Shown here: positions 8,259 through 15,974 of the stretch, in pieces
How the letters are laid out: each line of letters begins with the position of its first letter
How positions within the stretch are numbered: the first letter of the stretch is position 1
Assembly: GCA_052031065.1 (NCBI GenBank)
Contig: JBPEXY010000137.1
Location: 1 to 35,338, forward strand
DNA: 35,338 bases
Reading direction: 5' to 3'
Source: JBPEXY01 sp052031065
Lineage (GTDB): Bacteria; Pseudomonadota; Gammaproteobacteria; Immundisolibacterales; Immundisolibacteraceae
The notes under the pieces: model-generated
What the model was told of the DNA's origin: nothing
The model's database searches: none
What the model saw: only the letters and a program-made list of their open reading frames with translations
Program-made: the position numbers and the translations under genes

Positions 8259-10061
8259 TCAGGTAGAGACGACCCGCAAAACCTCTTCAACTGAAGTCAT
8301 GCCCGCCATAGCCTTACGCAAACCGTCTTCTCGCATGGATCGAAAACCTTCTGATCGGGCGAGTGACTCGAGTACCAATGTGTCGTTATTGATAACCGCT
8401 TCGTTAAAACTCTGGGTCACTTTTGCCACCTCATAAAAAGCCACTCGTCCGCGATAGCCGGTCTCGCCACAGCGACTACAGCCTTTGGCTGTGTATAGGT
8501 GAAAATCGTCGTTGGCCGGAATCGGCAGATTATGCGCTTCCAGTACCTCCTGCGGATCAGTAACCAGTTCCCGGCACTGGTCACATAACCGCCTACCGAG
8601 GCGTTGACCTATCAACAGCGGCTGGGCAGCGGCAAGCAGATAGGGTTCGACGCCCATATCAAGCAACCGCGGAATAGAAGCAATTGCCGTATTGGCATGC
8701 AATGTTGAAAGCACCAAATGGCCGGTAAGTGCCGCTCTAACGGCCATCTGAGCAGTCTCGGTATCACGCATCTCTCCGAGCATGATCACGTCCGGATCCT
8801 GCCTGAGCAGGGTACGCAATCCAGCAGCAAAACTTAAGCCGATCTCCTCATTGATCTGCGTCTGCCGGATGATCGGCAGATCATATTCTATGGGGTCTTC
8901 GAGGGTAAACACGCTACGTTCGAGCGCATTGACACAATCAAGCGCACTATATAGCGTAGTGGTTTTACCCGCCCCTGTCGGGCCTGAAACAATCAGCATG
9001 CCGTAACTGCTATCCATGGTCTGATTGACCATACGCCGATCCCGACGACTAAAATCGAGCGCATCAAGCTGTAGTGTCATCGCCCCTTTGTCGAGCAGGC
9101 GTAGCACCATATTTTCGCCATATTTGGTCGGCAAGCTGGAGACACGAACATCGATACGGCGCTGCCCCACCTGGAAGCTGGTTCGACCATCCTGGGGTAT
9201 ACGTTTTTCAGTGATGTCCATACCCGATTTAATCTTGAACACCGCGATTAGCGCCAATTTGAGCACATTGGGAATCACCGTCGCCTGGCGAATGGTCCCA
9301 TCCACCCGAAAACGGATTCGTACCACCAGTTCATCCGGTTCAATATGGACGTCAGTAGCGCGCTCGCGGACTGCAAGCATCAGTATCTGGTCAGCCAACC
9401 GCACCATCGGCGCTTCAGATACCGCCCCCTCATCAAGGACCTTCTCATCGTCCCCCTGCAGCAGCAGATCAATCGTGTCCTCAATTGATGCGGTGGTATT
9501 GTAGGCCCGCTCAATGGTCTCATCGACGTCACGAGGCGTCGCTGCAACCACCTGCACATCCATACCGGTGCGACGCTGGATGGCATCGATCGCCACCACA
9601 TCATAGGTGTTACCCATGGCAATGAGTAACATGTTCCCCTCGACCGCGAGGGGAATCAGGTTGCGTTTTTTAGCTTCCCGATAGGGGATTAAATCCAGCC
9701 CTTCAGGGTAGATAATCGCATGGTCCAGATCGACCATTTCCGATCCGGCATCCTGCGCCAGAATCGACGAAATAATGTTGTGCTGAACAAAACCGAGCCT
9801 TTCCAGCACCTCACCCAGTTTGCCGCCGGCGCGCTGTTGCTCCCGCAGGGAGAGCTTGAGCTCATCCTCGGAGATAACATTGGCCTCGACCAGCCTGTTA
9901 CCGAGCAGCTTACGCACTGAGCGGATACTGGAGAGGCTCGGCTCATTAATCTGCGTCGGCGCATCTCGATCAATCTCATCATCCGGCCCAAGCCCTGCCC
10001 CACCAGCAACATATGGCGCGGGTTCGATGCGGGTAGGTTCGTCCTGGTCTTCTACAGACAA
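8259..10061 (-). CDS. mshE: MshE, GspE/PilB-family pilus extension ATPase with an MshEN-type N-terminus
   Basis: Hexameric secretion ATPase that powers pilus extension. Domain order in 600 residues: an acidic leader (1-45), an MshEN/T2SSE-N region (about 50-190), the linker and N2 domain, then the RecA-like ATPase. Visible motifs are Walker A GPTGAGKT (360-367), the Asp box 'TLEDPIEYDL', Walker B 'MLGEMRD' (427-433), a His box 'LSTLHAN', and the zinc-type tetracysteine (C493, C496, C528, C531). Two 24-residue MshEN repeats separated by five residues sit at 52-75 and 81-104 but deviate at key positions (see findings). The frame opens between an upstream TAA and TTG 10061, with no in-frame ATG or GTG before the conserved region, so TTG is the likely start. 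Any ribosome site is weak (AGG about 12 nt upstream). Confidence 0.93.
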   Translation of the reverse strand: MSVEDQDEPTRIEPAPYVAGGAGLGPDDEIDRDAPTQINEPSLSSIRSVRKLLGNRLVEANVISEDELKLSLREQQRAGGKLGEVLERLGFVQHNIISSILAQDAGSEMVDLDHAIIYPEGLDLIPYREAKKRNLIPLAVEGNMLLIAMGNTYDVVAIDAIQRRTGMDVQVVAATPRDVDETIERAYNTTASIEDTIDLLLQGDDEKVLDEGAVSEAPMVRLADQILMLAVRERATDVHIEPDELVVRIRFRVDGTIRQATVIPNVLKLALIAVFKIKSGMDITEKRIPQDGRTSFQVGQRRIDVRVSSLPTKYGENMVLRLLDKGAMTLQLDALDFSRRDRRMVNQTMDSSYGMLIVSGPTGAGKTTTLYSALDCVNALERSVFTLEDPIEYDLPIIRQTQINEEIGLSFAAGLRTLLRQDPDVIMLGEMRDTETAQMAVRAALTGHLVLSTLHANTAIASIPRLLDMGVEPYLLAAAQPLLIGQRLGRRLCDQCRELVTDPQEVLEAHNLPIPANDDFHLYTAKGCSRCGETGYRGRVAFYEVAKVTQSFNEAVINNDTLVLESLARSEGFRSMREDGLRKAMAGMTSVEEVLRVVST

Positions 10062-10160
10062 AATTGGCCGGCCTGTTTAGATGCACATATTGATAAGAAA
10101 CTGCAGTCGAATCATGAGAAAACCCTACAAGATCGGGCTTTCATCTCCCGGCAGTCAAAC

Positions 10161-10853
10161 TTAACGATAAGCGATCAGCACCGTCATTAACGTCGGTGTG
10201 CTAGCACTATCAAACTTCACACGTCCCTTGGTCAGTTTTTCCGCTGCGGTACCGGCGACACCTTCATCAAAAATGCTGTCAACTTTTTCAAAATCGCCCT
10301 GGTCGACACCGACAACCTGTAATACAACCATGGTTTCAGGACCATTATCCGGCGTATCATTTGCTGCGCCACCGTTATCAAGGTCAAAAGCAAAGTTGGT
10401 AGCGGTTGCAGCAACCGTACTATCCCCTGCAGGATTTTGAACTGAAAGCACCTGGCTGGTTCCAACCGCAGGTGCTCCAGCAACAAACTTCTCCAAGTAT
10501 GGTCCATTAAAACGCCGCCACGCGCCCGCCGTCCCCGCGTTTCCTGCGTCGAGCGGAATACGCGAAGTCAGTGTCAGCGGATAACTGGCTCCCGTAGCAT
10601 CAATCTGAGGCGCCCCCGCTGCAGTCAAATCCTGAATGGTACCGACATCTGCGTAATACCGGGTGACTGCGGTCTCCAGTGCGCGTATCTCTGTCGCCAT
10701 CCGCGTACCACGGGAATCAGCAATCACCTCAAACACCCTCGGCGCCACCGCTGCGGCGAGAATTGCAATGATTGCCAGCACACCGATCATCTCGATCAGG
10801 GTAAAACCAGCACTCCGAACCCGAACACTGGTAAAAGGTTGGATTGAACTCAT
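10161..10853 (-). CDS. Type IV prepilin / pseudopilin (MSHA-like small pilin)
   Basis: A 230-residue prepilin and likely a main or minor subunit of the pilus. A 16-residue basic leader ends in SAG. Cleavage after Gly16 gives mature F-T-L-I-E with Glu at mature position 5, followed by a hydrophobic alpha-1 helix ('MIGVLAIIAILAAAVAP'). The globular part contains 'DPD'-free pseudopilin-like turns, a Gly/Ala/Thr-rich middle and no cysteines, which is unusual for a major MSHA pilin (normally a C-terminal disulfide pair). GGAG lies 6 nt before ATG 10853, a strong ribosome site. It sits 79 nt after the kinase gene and 99 nt ahead of mshE. Subunit rank (major versus minor) cannot be decided from sequence. 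Confidence 0.88.
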   Translation of the reverse strand: MSSIQPFTSVRVRSAGFTLIEMIGVLAIIAILAAAVAPRVFEVIADSRGTRMATEIRALETAVTRYYADVGTIQDLTAAGAPQIDATGASYPLTLTSRIPLDAGNAGTAGAWRRFNGPYLEKFVAGAPAVGTSQVLSVQNPAGDSTVAATATNFAFDLDNGGAANDTPDNGPETMVVLQVVGVDQGDFEKVDSIFDEGVAGTAAEKLTKGRVKFDSASTPTLMTVLIAYR

Positions 10854-10932
10854 GATCTACTCCGCTACTGATTTGAATTAGTATCCAGATAAAACATTTA
10901 CAGCAATAGGGCTGTCCATGCCCCAATGAACT

Positions 10933-13143
10933 TTATTGTTCGCGTACAACCCTGAATCCGATAAATGCGAGCTTTTTATCTAGAGGCGCCCGCCCTCGAG
11001 CCGCCGCACTGGCATTACGGGGAATATCGCTCCAAGACCCACCGCGGACGACCCGCTTACTGCAGTCCCCATCCTGGCGCACGGTGCCACTCGCAGGCGC
11101 GCCGTAATGATCGACATTCCAGCAATCCTGCACCCACTCCCAAACGTTGCCAAGGGTATCATGAAGCCCAAACTCATTCGCCGGGAAAGCACCTACCGTA
11201 GCCGTTTCTTCGGACCACTGGTCAGCACCACTCATTTTCCCCCGACAACAAACTTCGCTACCGAAATTTGCAAAATCGTGGTTAGGCCACTCACCCCACC
11301 AGTAATCTGTATCCGCGCCGGCGCGGCTGGCGTATTCCCACTCGGCCTCGGTCGGTAAACGATAGCGTCTACCTGTTTCGCGGGAAAGCCAGTCGGCATA
11401 TTCTGTCGCATCCTGCCAGGAAACATAAATCACCGGACGGTTACCACGCCCCCAACCACGGTCAGAAGGCATCGGTTGACCAGTGGCGGAAGCATATAGG
11501 GCGTAATCATCAAACGTCACCTCATTAACGCCAATAGCAAAATCCCGCGTTAAGTGAACCATCCTGACAGGTTGGGCGCTGGGACCGTAACGGCCCGACA
11601 GGTCACCCATCTGGTAGGATCCACTCCCGACCACAACCATTTTTGGCCCCACCCCACCACTCGCCAGCGTATCAGCAAAAGTGATCAGCTTTTTCGCCGG
11701 GGCAGTCCAGCGCCGCTCATCGAGCTGTGACTGCTCTTCTGTTTTACTGATGGTTGGAACATTACGCTGGTTAGCCAGATAGATACCCGCGCCAACATTA
11801 ACAATAGTTACGATTATCGCCGCAACAATGGCAACAACAACAAGTCTGGAAACCTTGGTCCTTGGCTCCTCCTCCCGCCGGGATACGACAGGAATTTCAC
11901 CCCGCGAGCGCTCCTTGATGTTTTCTGGTCGAATTGCCTCTTCTGGTGCAACACTATTACGCCCCACCGCTACCGCAGGTTGGGCTAGCGTTTGCTCATA
12001 TGTTTGAGGGTCACCCGTATTAGGAGCCATTTGCGCTTCCCGTTGAGAACGCAAATAAGCCTTTGAATCAATCGGTTGAGAGCGATTTCCGGCTTCCGCC
12101 ACCTGGCGTGAAAAACCGCCCATACTCAAGGGCTCTTCCGTATCGCTAGTGTCTTCTACCAGCTTTAACCCGGAGTCTGCTGTACCAGGCTCTACCCGCT
12201 CCCGATTTTGCGAAAAATCGTCGACAGCTTTCAATACATCCAGTGAAGAGAAACTCTCGCTTTCATCAAGTACCAGCTCATCCGCATCAGCCGCCCCCCC
12301 GCCAGGGGGAAAAAGTGACGGCTTAATCGGAGTGACAGAGTCCTCATCCCTGAATTGCTGAACATCCCTCGCCAGGTCTTCACCGTACTGGTAACGGTCT
12401 TCAGGCTTTTTCGCCATCAGCTTATCCACTACCGGTTGTAACCAGGTTAACTCCGCCGGCAATTGCGGTATCGGATCGCGGAGGTGTTTCATTGCCAGTG
12501 CGACAGGATTATCGGCGGTATAGGGTTTTTCCTGGGTAAGCATGAAATAGAGTACACAGCCGAGACTATATAGATCTGATCGTGAGTCGAGCTGTTCGCC
12601 AAATGCCTGCTCCGGGCTCATATAAGCAGGCGTCCCCAGCGTCATACCCGCAGCGGTAACCTGGGTATTGTCAGTCAGCCCTTTTGCGAGACCAAAATCT
12701 GACAACACCACCGTGCCATCTTCACGAAAGAGAATATTTCCCGGTTTAATGTCACGATGGATGTAACCTTTGCCGTGGGCATAGGAAAGTGCTTTGGCTA
12801 CCTGATAAATAACATCCAGTATTTCCGTTACCGTCATCCCCTGCTTGACGCGACGAAACAGATCGCCACCATCAACACACTCCATCGCAATGTAATGGTG
12901 TGACCCGACAACACCATAGTCATAAATGACAATAATGTAAGGGTAGTTAAGCTGGGCGATGATCCGTGCTTCTTTAAGAAACCGTTTTGTATAGGTGGGA
13001 TCGTGAGTCAAGCTTTCTGACATCACCTTAAGCGCGACACGGCGGCCGAGAGACTCCTGCTCAGCCAGATAGACGGTAGACATACCGCCGTAGCCGAGCA
13101 CACTCTCAATCTTGTAGCCGGGTATTTGTACTGCGTCTGACAT
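10933..13143 (-). CDS. Transmembrane Ser/Thr protein kinase with periplasmic FGE/SUMF1-like domain
   Basis: A 736-residue receptor-like Hanks-type kinase. The cytoplasmic kinase (about 9-265) has a Gly-rich loop GYGGMS, invariant Lys39 in VALKV, HRD at 129-131 within HRDIKPGN, DFG at 149-151 and the TPAYMSPEQ activation/P+1 segment, so it should be catalytically active. A disordered acidic linker (270-430) precedes one membrane helix at about 434-457. The outer part (about 500-736) is a formylglycine-generating-enzyme/sulfatase-modifying-factor fold, with 'RLPTEAEWEYASRAG', 'GLHDTLGNVWEWVQD' and 'RVVRGGSWSD'. It stands at the head of the pilus locus, 79 nt before the small prepilin. This suggests it senses a periplasmic cue and phosphorylates pilus or regulatory proteins (inference). 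The architecture also occurs in PpkA-type kinases, but no type VI secretion gene is nearby. ATG at 13143 has no good ribosome site. Confidence 0.92.
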   Translation of the reverse strand: MSDAVQIPGYKIESVLGYGGMSTVYLAEQESLGRRVALKVMSESLTHDPTYTKRFLKEARIIAQLNYPYIIVIYDYGVVGSHHYIAMECVDGGDLFRRVKQGMTVTEILDVIYQVAKALSYAHGKGYIHRDIKPGNILFREDGTVVLSDFGLAKGLTDNTQVTAAGMTLGTPAYMSPEQAFGEQLDSRSDLYSLGCVLYFMLTQEKPYTADNPVALAMKHLRDPIPQLPAELTWLQPVVDKLMAKKPEDRYQYGEDLARDVQQFRDEDSVTPIKPSLFPPGGGAADADELVLDESESFSSLDVLKAVDDFSQNRERVEPGTADSGLKLVEDTSDTEEPLSMGGFSRQVAEAGNRSQPIDSKAYLRSQREAQMAPNTGDPQTYEQTLAQPAVAVGRNSVAPEEAIRPENIKERSRGEIPVVSRREEEPRTKVSRLVVVAIVAAIIVTIVNVGAGIYLANQRNVPTISKTEEQSQLDERRWTAPAKKLITFADTLASGGVGPKMVVVGSGSYQMGDLSGRYGPSAQPVRMVHLTRDFAIGVNEVTFDDYALYASATGQPMPSDRGWGRGNRPVIYVSWQDATEYADWLSRETGRRYRLPTEAEWEYASRAGADTDYWWGEWPNHDFANFGSEVCCRGKMSGADQWSEETATVGAFPANEFGLHDTLGNVWEWVQDCWNVDHYGAPASGTVRQDGDCSKRVVRGGSWSDIPRNASAAARGRAPLDKKLAFIGFRVVREQ

Positions 13144-13305
13144 CTAAAAGAGCTTTAAACGATCAATCCGGTCTGGAGCGTTGAGTTATCCAGCTGTATT
13201 TGGGCTGTTTTTAATGGATCGGATTAACAACCGCCCATAACAAACTGAATGTTAGATTTTTTATCTGTATCAATGGCCTAGCATAACAAAAAGTACCAGA
13301 TCGGC

Positions 13306-14073
13306 CTATCCGTTTCCTTCAACCCTTCCGTAGATGTCGTACCTTACCCGCTTTCCTTTAATCGAATAATCTGGGCTAACAACTGTCCGGCCGCCTTTTA
13401 GCGGTTGTTTCACGACCACCCTGAGTAACGCCCGGCGCCTGCATAACTCCAGTAACGAGGAAAAATCACCAACGTGGGCAACCTGTCTCAACAACTGCAT
13501 CTGCTTGTCAGGCAATGCCTTTTTACCGGACGGCTGAAACATCGGATCAATATAAATCACGTCCGGTGTGAGCAAACGGTTCGCTTGCAACCACTCAATT
13601 ACATTCTGATGATACAACTCCGGCAACAACATCAACCCTTGCTGTCTGGCCCTTTCCAGCCCGTCTTTCACCAACTCATAGACAAAGGGTGATGCCTCAC
13701 AGGCGACTACCCGATGCCCCATTGCCGCCAGGGTTGTAGCATCAACACAGAACCCGGCTGTTGCGTCCAGTATCTGTAGAGGTCCTTTCTGCCTCCCCTG
13801 CACCGCCTTTACCAGCAGATCGCGGCCACGGCGGGCGCGCCTCTGCTGCGCAGACGAAGTCATCAGATCACACTCGACCAGATGCTGCCGGCCATCGCTC
13901 CCCAGACAGAGTGCTTGCAAACAGCCATACTGAAAGCGGATCTGAATTTCGCTCCCGGTACCGATCCCGTTGCGACTCACAGGCAGCCCAAGCCGCTCTG
14001 CAAGTTGGGTCATCCTCTCCGGGTCATCGCCGTCAAGCACCACACTGATGGATACCTCCTCACCGCTCTGCAC
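13306..14073 (-). CDS. rsmJ: RsmJ, 16S rRNA (guanine1516-N2)-methyltransferase
   Basis: SAM-dependent methyltransferase that modifies G1516 of 16S rRNA. The family's motif I appears as 'LDATAGFCVDATTLAAMG', with Phe-Cys in place of the more common Leu-Gly-Arg. The catalytic motif is 'IYIDPMFQP' followed by the typical 'KKALPDKQMQLL'. The C-terminal 'VVVKQPLKGGR' and 'RYDIYGR' also match the family. The frame permits GTG at 14073, 14043 or 14040. GAGGAGG covers the zapE stop (14060-14062) and lies 11 nt before GTG 14043. AGG also lies 6 nt before GTG 14073, so the true start is unsettled and the product is 245-255 residues. It overlaps the end of zapE, suggesting translational coupling. Function call is firm; start is not. 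Confidence 0.9.
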   Translation of the reverse strand: MQSGEEVSISVVLDGDDPERMTQLAERLGLPVSRNGIGTGSEIQIRFQYGCLQALCLGSDGRQHLVECDLMTSSAQQRRARRGRDLLVKAVQGRQKGPLQILDATAGFCVDATTLAAMGHRVVACEASPFVYELVKDGLERARQQGLMLLPELYHQNVIEWLQANRLLTPDVIYIDPMFQPSGKKALPDKQMQLLRQVAHVGDFSSLLELCRRRALLRVVVKQPLKGGRTVVSPDYSIKGKRVRYDIYGRVEGNG

Positions 14074-15175
14074 GACACGCCTGCATGTAGGCTTCAGACT
14101 GCATTTCGATCAACCTGCTTACCACTCGATCAAATTCAAACTGAAACCGGTCACCGTTATAGAGTTCCCCAGGAGGCGCTGCGGCACTAACAATTAAGTT
14201 AACCCGGTGGTCATAGAGCAGATCCACCAGACTCATGAACCGGTGGGCCAGGTCATATTCATCCTGCCCCATCTTTGGCACTCCGGAGAGAAAGACGGTG
14301 TGAAACTGCTCACAGATCGCCAGGTAATCTGCGGGACTGCGAGGTCCGCCACAAAGCTCATCAAAACTGAACCAGACCACATCACTCCCCTGACCAATCA
14401 CCGGGATCTCCCGCCCATTGATCGATAGGAGTTGCTCCATAACCCGGTCAATGGCAGCGCCATCAAACGCCTTACTCATTAATTGTTGAGTCGGCTCATT
14501 CAGGGGAGTCAGGTAACGCTTTAACTGTTGCAGACTGCGGTAGCGATAATCAGCGGCGCTCTGCAGATGATGGACCATCAGTCGCTGCCTGAGTAACTTA
14601 ATAACAGGAAGAAACCGCTCACGTTGCAGCCCGTTCAGATAGAGCTGATCCGGTTCGCGGTTAGAAGTGATCACCAGCGCCATGCCCTGATCGAGCAACG
14701 CAGTAAATAGCCCGCCAAGTAGCATGGCGTCGGCAACATCATGAACCTGCATCTCATCGAAACAGATCAAGTCAGTCCGTTCGGACAGGCGTCGGGCAAT
14801 CAGTGGCAAGGGATCCGACTCGCGGTGCAGTTCGCGCAGCTCAGCGTGGATCTGCTGCATAAAACGATGGAAGTGCGCACGCAATTTACGTTCGCCAGGC
14901 ACTGCGTGATAGAAAATATCCATCAGCATACTTTTACCTGCGCCCACCCCACCCCAAATGTAGATTCCAGAGGGGTGTGTCTGCGCCGGCCTGGGCGAGA
15001 ATAATTTGCTCCACAGGGAGCGACGGCTGATCGGCGGCTCTGACAGCCTCTCAAACAGGCGTTGCAGCTCTGAAACCAGCTTTGCCTGCGCCTGATCATC
15101 GACAAAATCCGGCTGTTCCAGCTGCTGTCGATACCACTCAAGCGGAGATGGCAGCGGGTTCAAAGCATGCTCCAC
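14060..15175 (-). CDS. zapE: ZapE, AFG1-family cell-division ATPase
   Basis: Cytoplasmic AAA-type ATPase (AFG1-like) associated with FtsZ ring constriction and growth under low oxygen in Escherichia coli. The 371-residue length is typical. Walker A is GGVGAGKS (75-82) followed by 'MLMDIFYHAVPG', Walker B 'LICFDEMQVHDVADAM', sensor 'LVITSNREPDQLY', and the C-terminal 'FMSLVDLLYDHRVNL' with the arginine-finger region. Start is GTG at 15175 with a GTGGG-type element close upstream. It begins 65 nt after sdhB on the same strand with no visible terminator between, so it may be read from the sdh promoter. That would link its expression to respiratory growth (inference). Its 3' end overlaps rsmJ. 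Confidence 0.95.
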   Translation of the reverse strand: MEHALNPLPSPLEWYRQQLEQPDFVDDQAQAKLVSELQRLFERLSEPPISRRSLWSKLFSPRPAQTHPSGIYIWGGVGAGKSMLMDIFYHAVPGERKLRAHFHRFMQQIHAELRELHRESDPLPLIARRLSERTDLICFDEMQVHDVADAMLLGGLFTALLDQGMALVITSNREPDQLYLNGLQRERFLPVIKLLRQRLMVHHLQSAADYRYRSLQQLKRYLTPLNEPTQQLMSKAFDGAAIDRVMEQLLSINGREIPVIGQGSDVVWFSFDELCGGPRSPADYLAICEQFHTVFLSGVPKMGQDEYDLAHRFMSLVDLLYDHRVNLIVSAAAPPGELYNGDRFQFEFDRVVSRLIEMQSEAYMQACRAER

Positions 15176-15240
15176 AACCCACTAATAGATTGAGAGGATA
15201 GAGAAACCCCTGCCATCCCGTCGGTGACGCAACGGATACA

Positions 15241-15963
15241 TCAAAGCGCGCGTAGCGCGAGCCTCTTCTTAATGTCGGCAATCGCCTTGGCAGGATTTAA
15301 TCCTTTGGGGCAGGCACTGGTACAGTTCATGATGGTATGACAGCGATAGAGCCTGAAAGGGTCTTCCAGTTGATCGAGCCGTTCGCCCTGACGCTCGTCA
15401 CGGCTGTCGACGATCCAGCGGTGTGCAGCCAGCAGAATAGCCGGGCCGAGAAACCGATCACTGTTCCACCAGTAAGATGGGCAGGACGTTGAACAACAGG
15501 CACACATGATGCATTCATAATGACCATCCAGCTGCTCCCGGTCCTCTTTCGACTGCAGACGCTCGCGCCCTTCGGCGGGCGCTGTATCAGACTGTAGCCA
15601 GGGCTGAATCAGCTCATACTGGGCGTAAAAATGGGATAGGTCTGGAACCAGATCCTTGACCACATGCTGATGCGGTAACGGCGTCACTTTAAGTCGTCCA
15701 TTACGTGCAACGCTGTCAATATCCTGAGTACAGGCGAGGGTGTTGGTGCCACCAATATTCATCGCACAGGAGCCACACACCCCTTCGCGGCAGGAGCGAC
15801 GCAGGGTCAGGCTACCATCCTGTTCGTTCTTGATCTTTAACAGTGCATCCAGCACCATCGGCCCACACTCGTCGAGATCGACCTCAAACTCGTCGTAATG
15901 AGGTTCATCGCCTGACTCGGGGTCGTAACGATAGATTTCAAATACCACCGTGTTCGTGGACAC
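15241..15963 (-). CDS. sdhB: SdhB, succinate dehydrogenase iron-sulfur subunit
   Basis: Electron-transfer subunit of complex II, carrying electrons from SdhA flavin to the quinone site. The plant-type [2Fe-2S] ligands are in 'CREGVCGSCAMNIGG' and the following 'ACTQ'. The [4Fe-4S] and [3Fe-4S] ligands are in 'CIMCACCSTSCPSYWW' and 'CHTIMNCTSACPKGLNPAKA'. I start at GTG 15963 instead of the upstream TTG 15978: AAGGAG lies 6 nt before the GTG, and the extra residues (MKERP) encode that ribosome site. The product is 240 residues, usual for the family. The gene follows sdhA by 11 nt as the last gene of sdhCDAB. No substitution in cluster ligands is seen. Confidence 0.97.
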   Translation of the reverse strand: MSTNTVVFEIYRYDPESGDEPHYDEFEVDLDECGPMVLDALLKIKNEQDGSLTLRRSCREGVCGSCAMNIGGTNTLACTQDIDSVARNGRLKVTPLPHQHVVKDLVPDLSHFYAQYELIQPWLQSDTAPAEGRERLQSKEDREQLDGHYECIMCACCSTSCPSYWWNSDRFLGPAILLAAHRWIVDSRDERQGERLDQLEDPFRLYRCHTIMNCTSACPKGLNPAKAIADIKKRLALRAL

Positions 15964-15974
15964 CGGACGCTCCT

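Noticed and set aside
10100..10160. CGGG/CCCG hairpin between the small prepilin and mshE as a terminator
   Set aside because: Only 4 bp with a 9-nt loop and no T tract on the minus strand.
13144..13305. Promoter for the kinase gene in the spacer upstream of it
   Set aside because: Several TTG-starting -35 look-alikes occur, but none has a good -10 at 16-18 nt, so no site is assigned.
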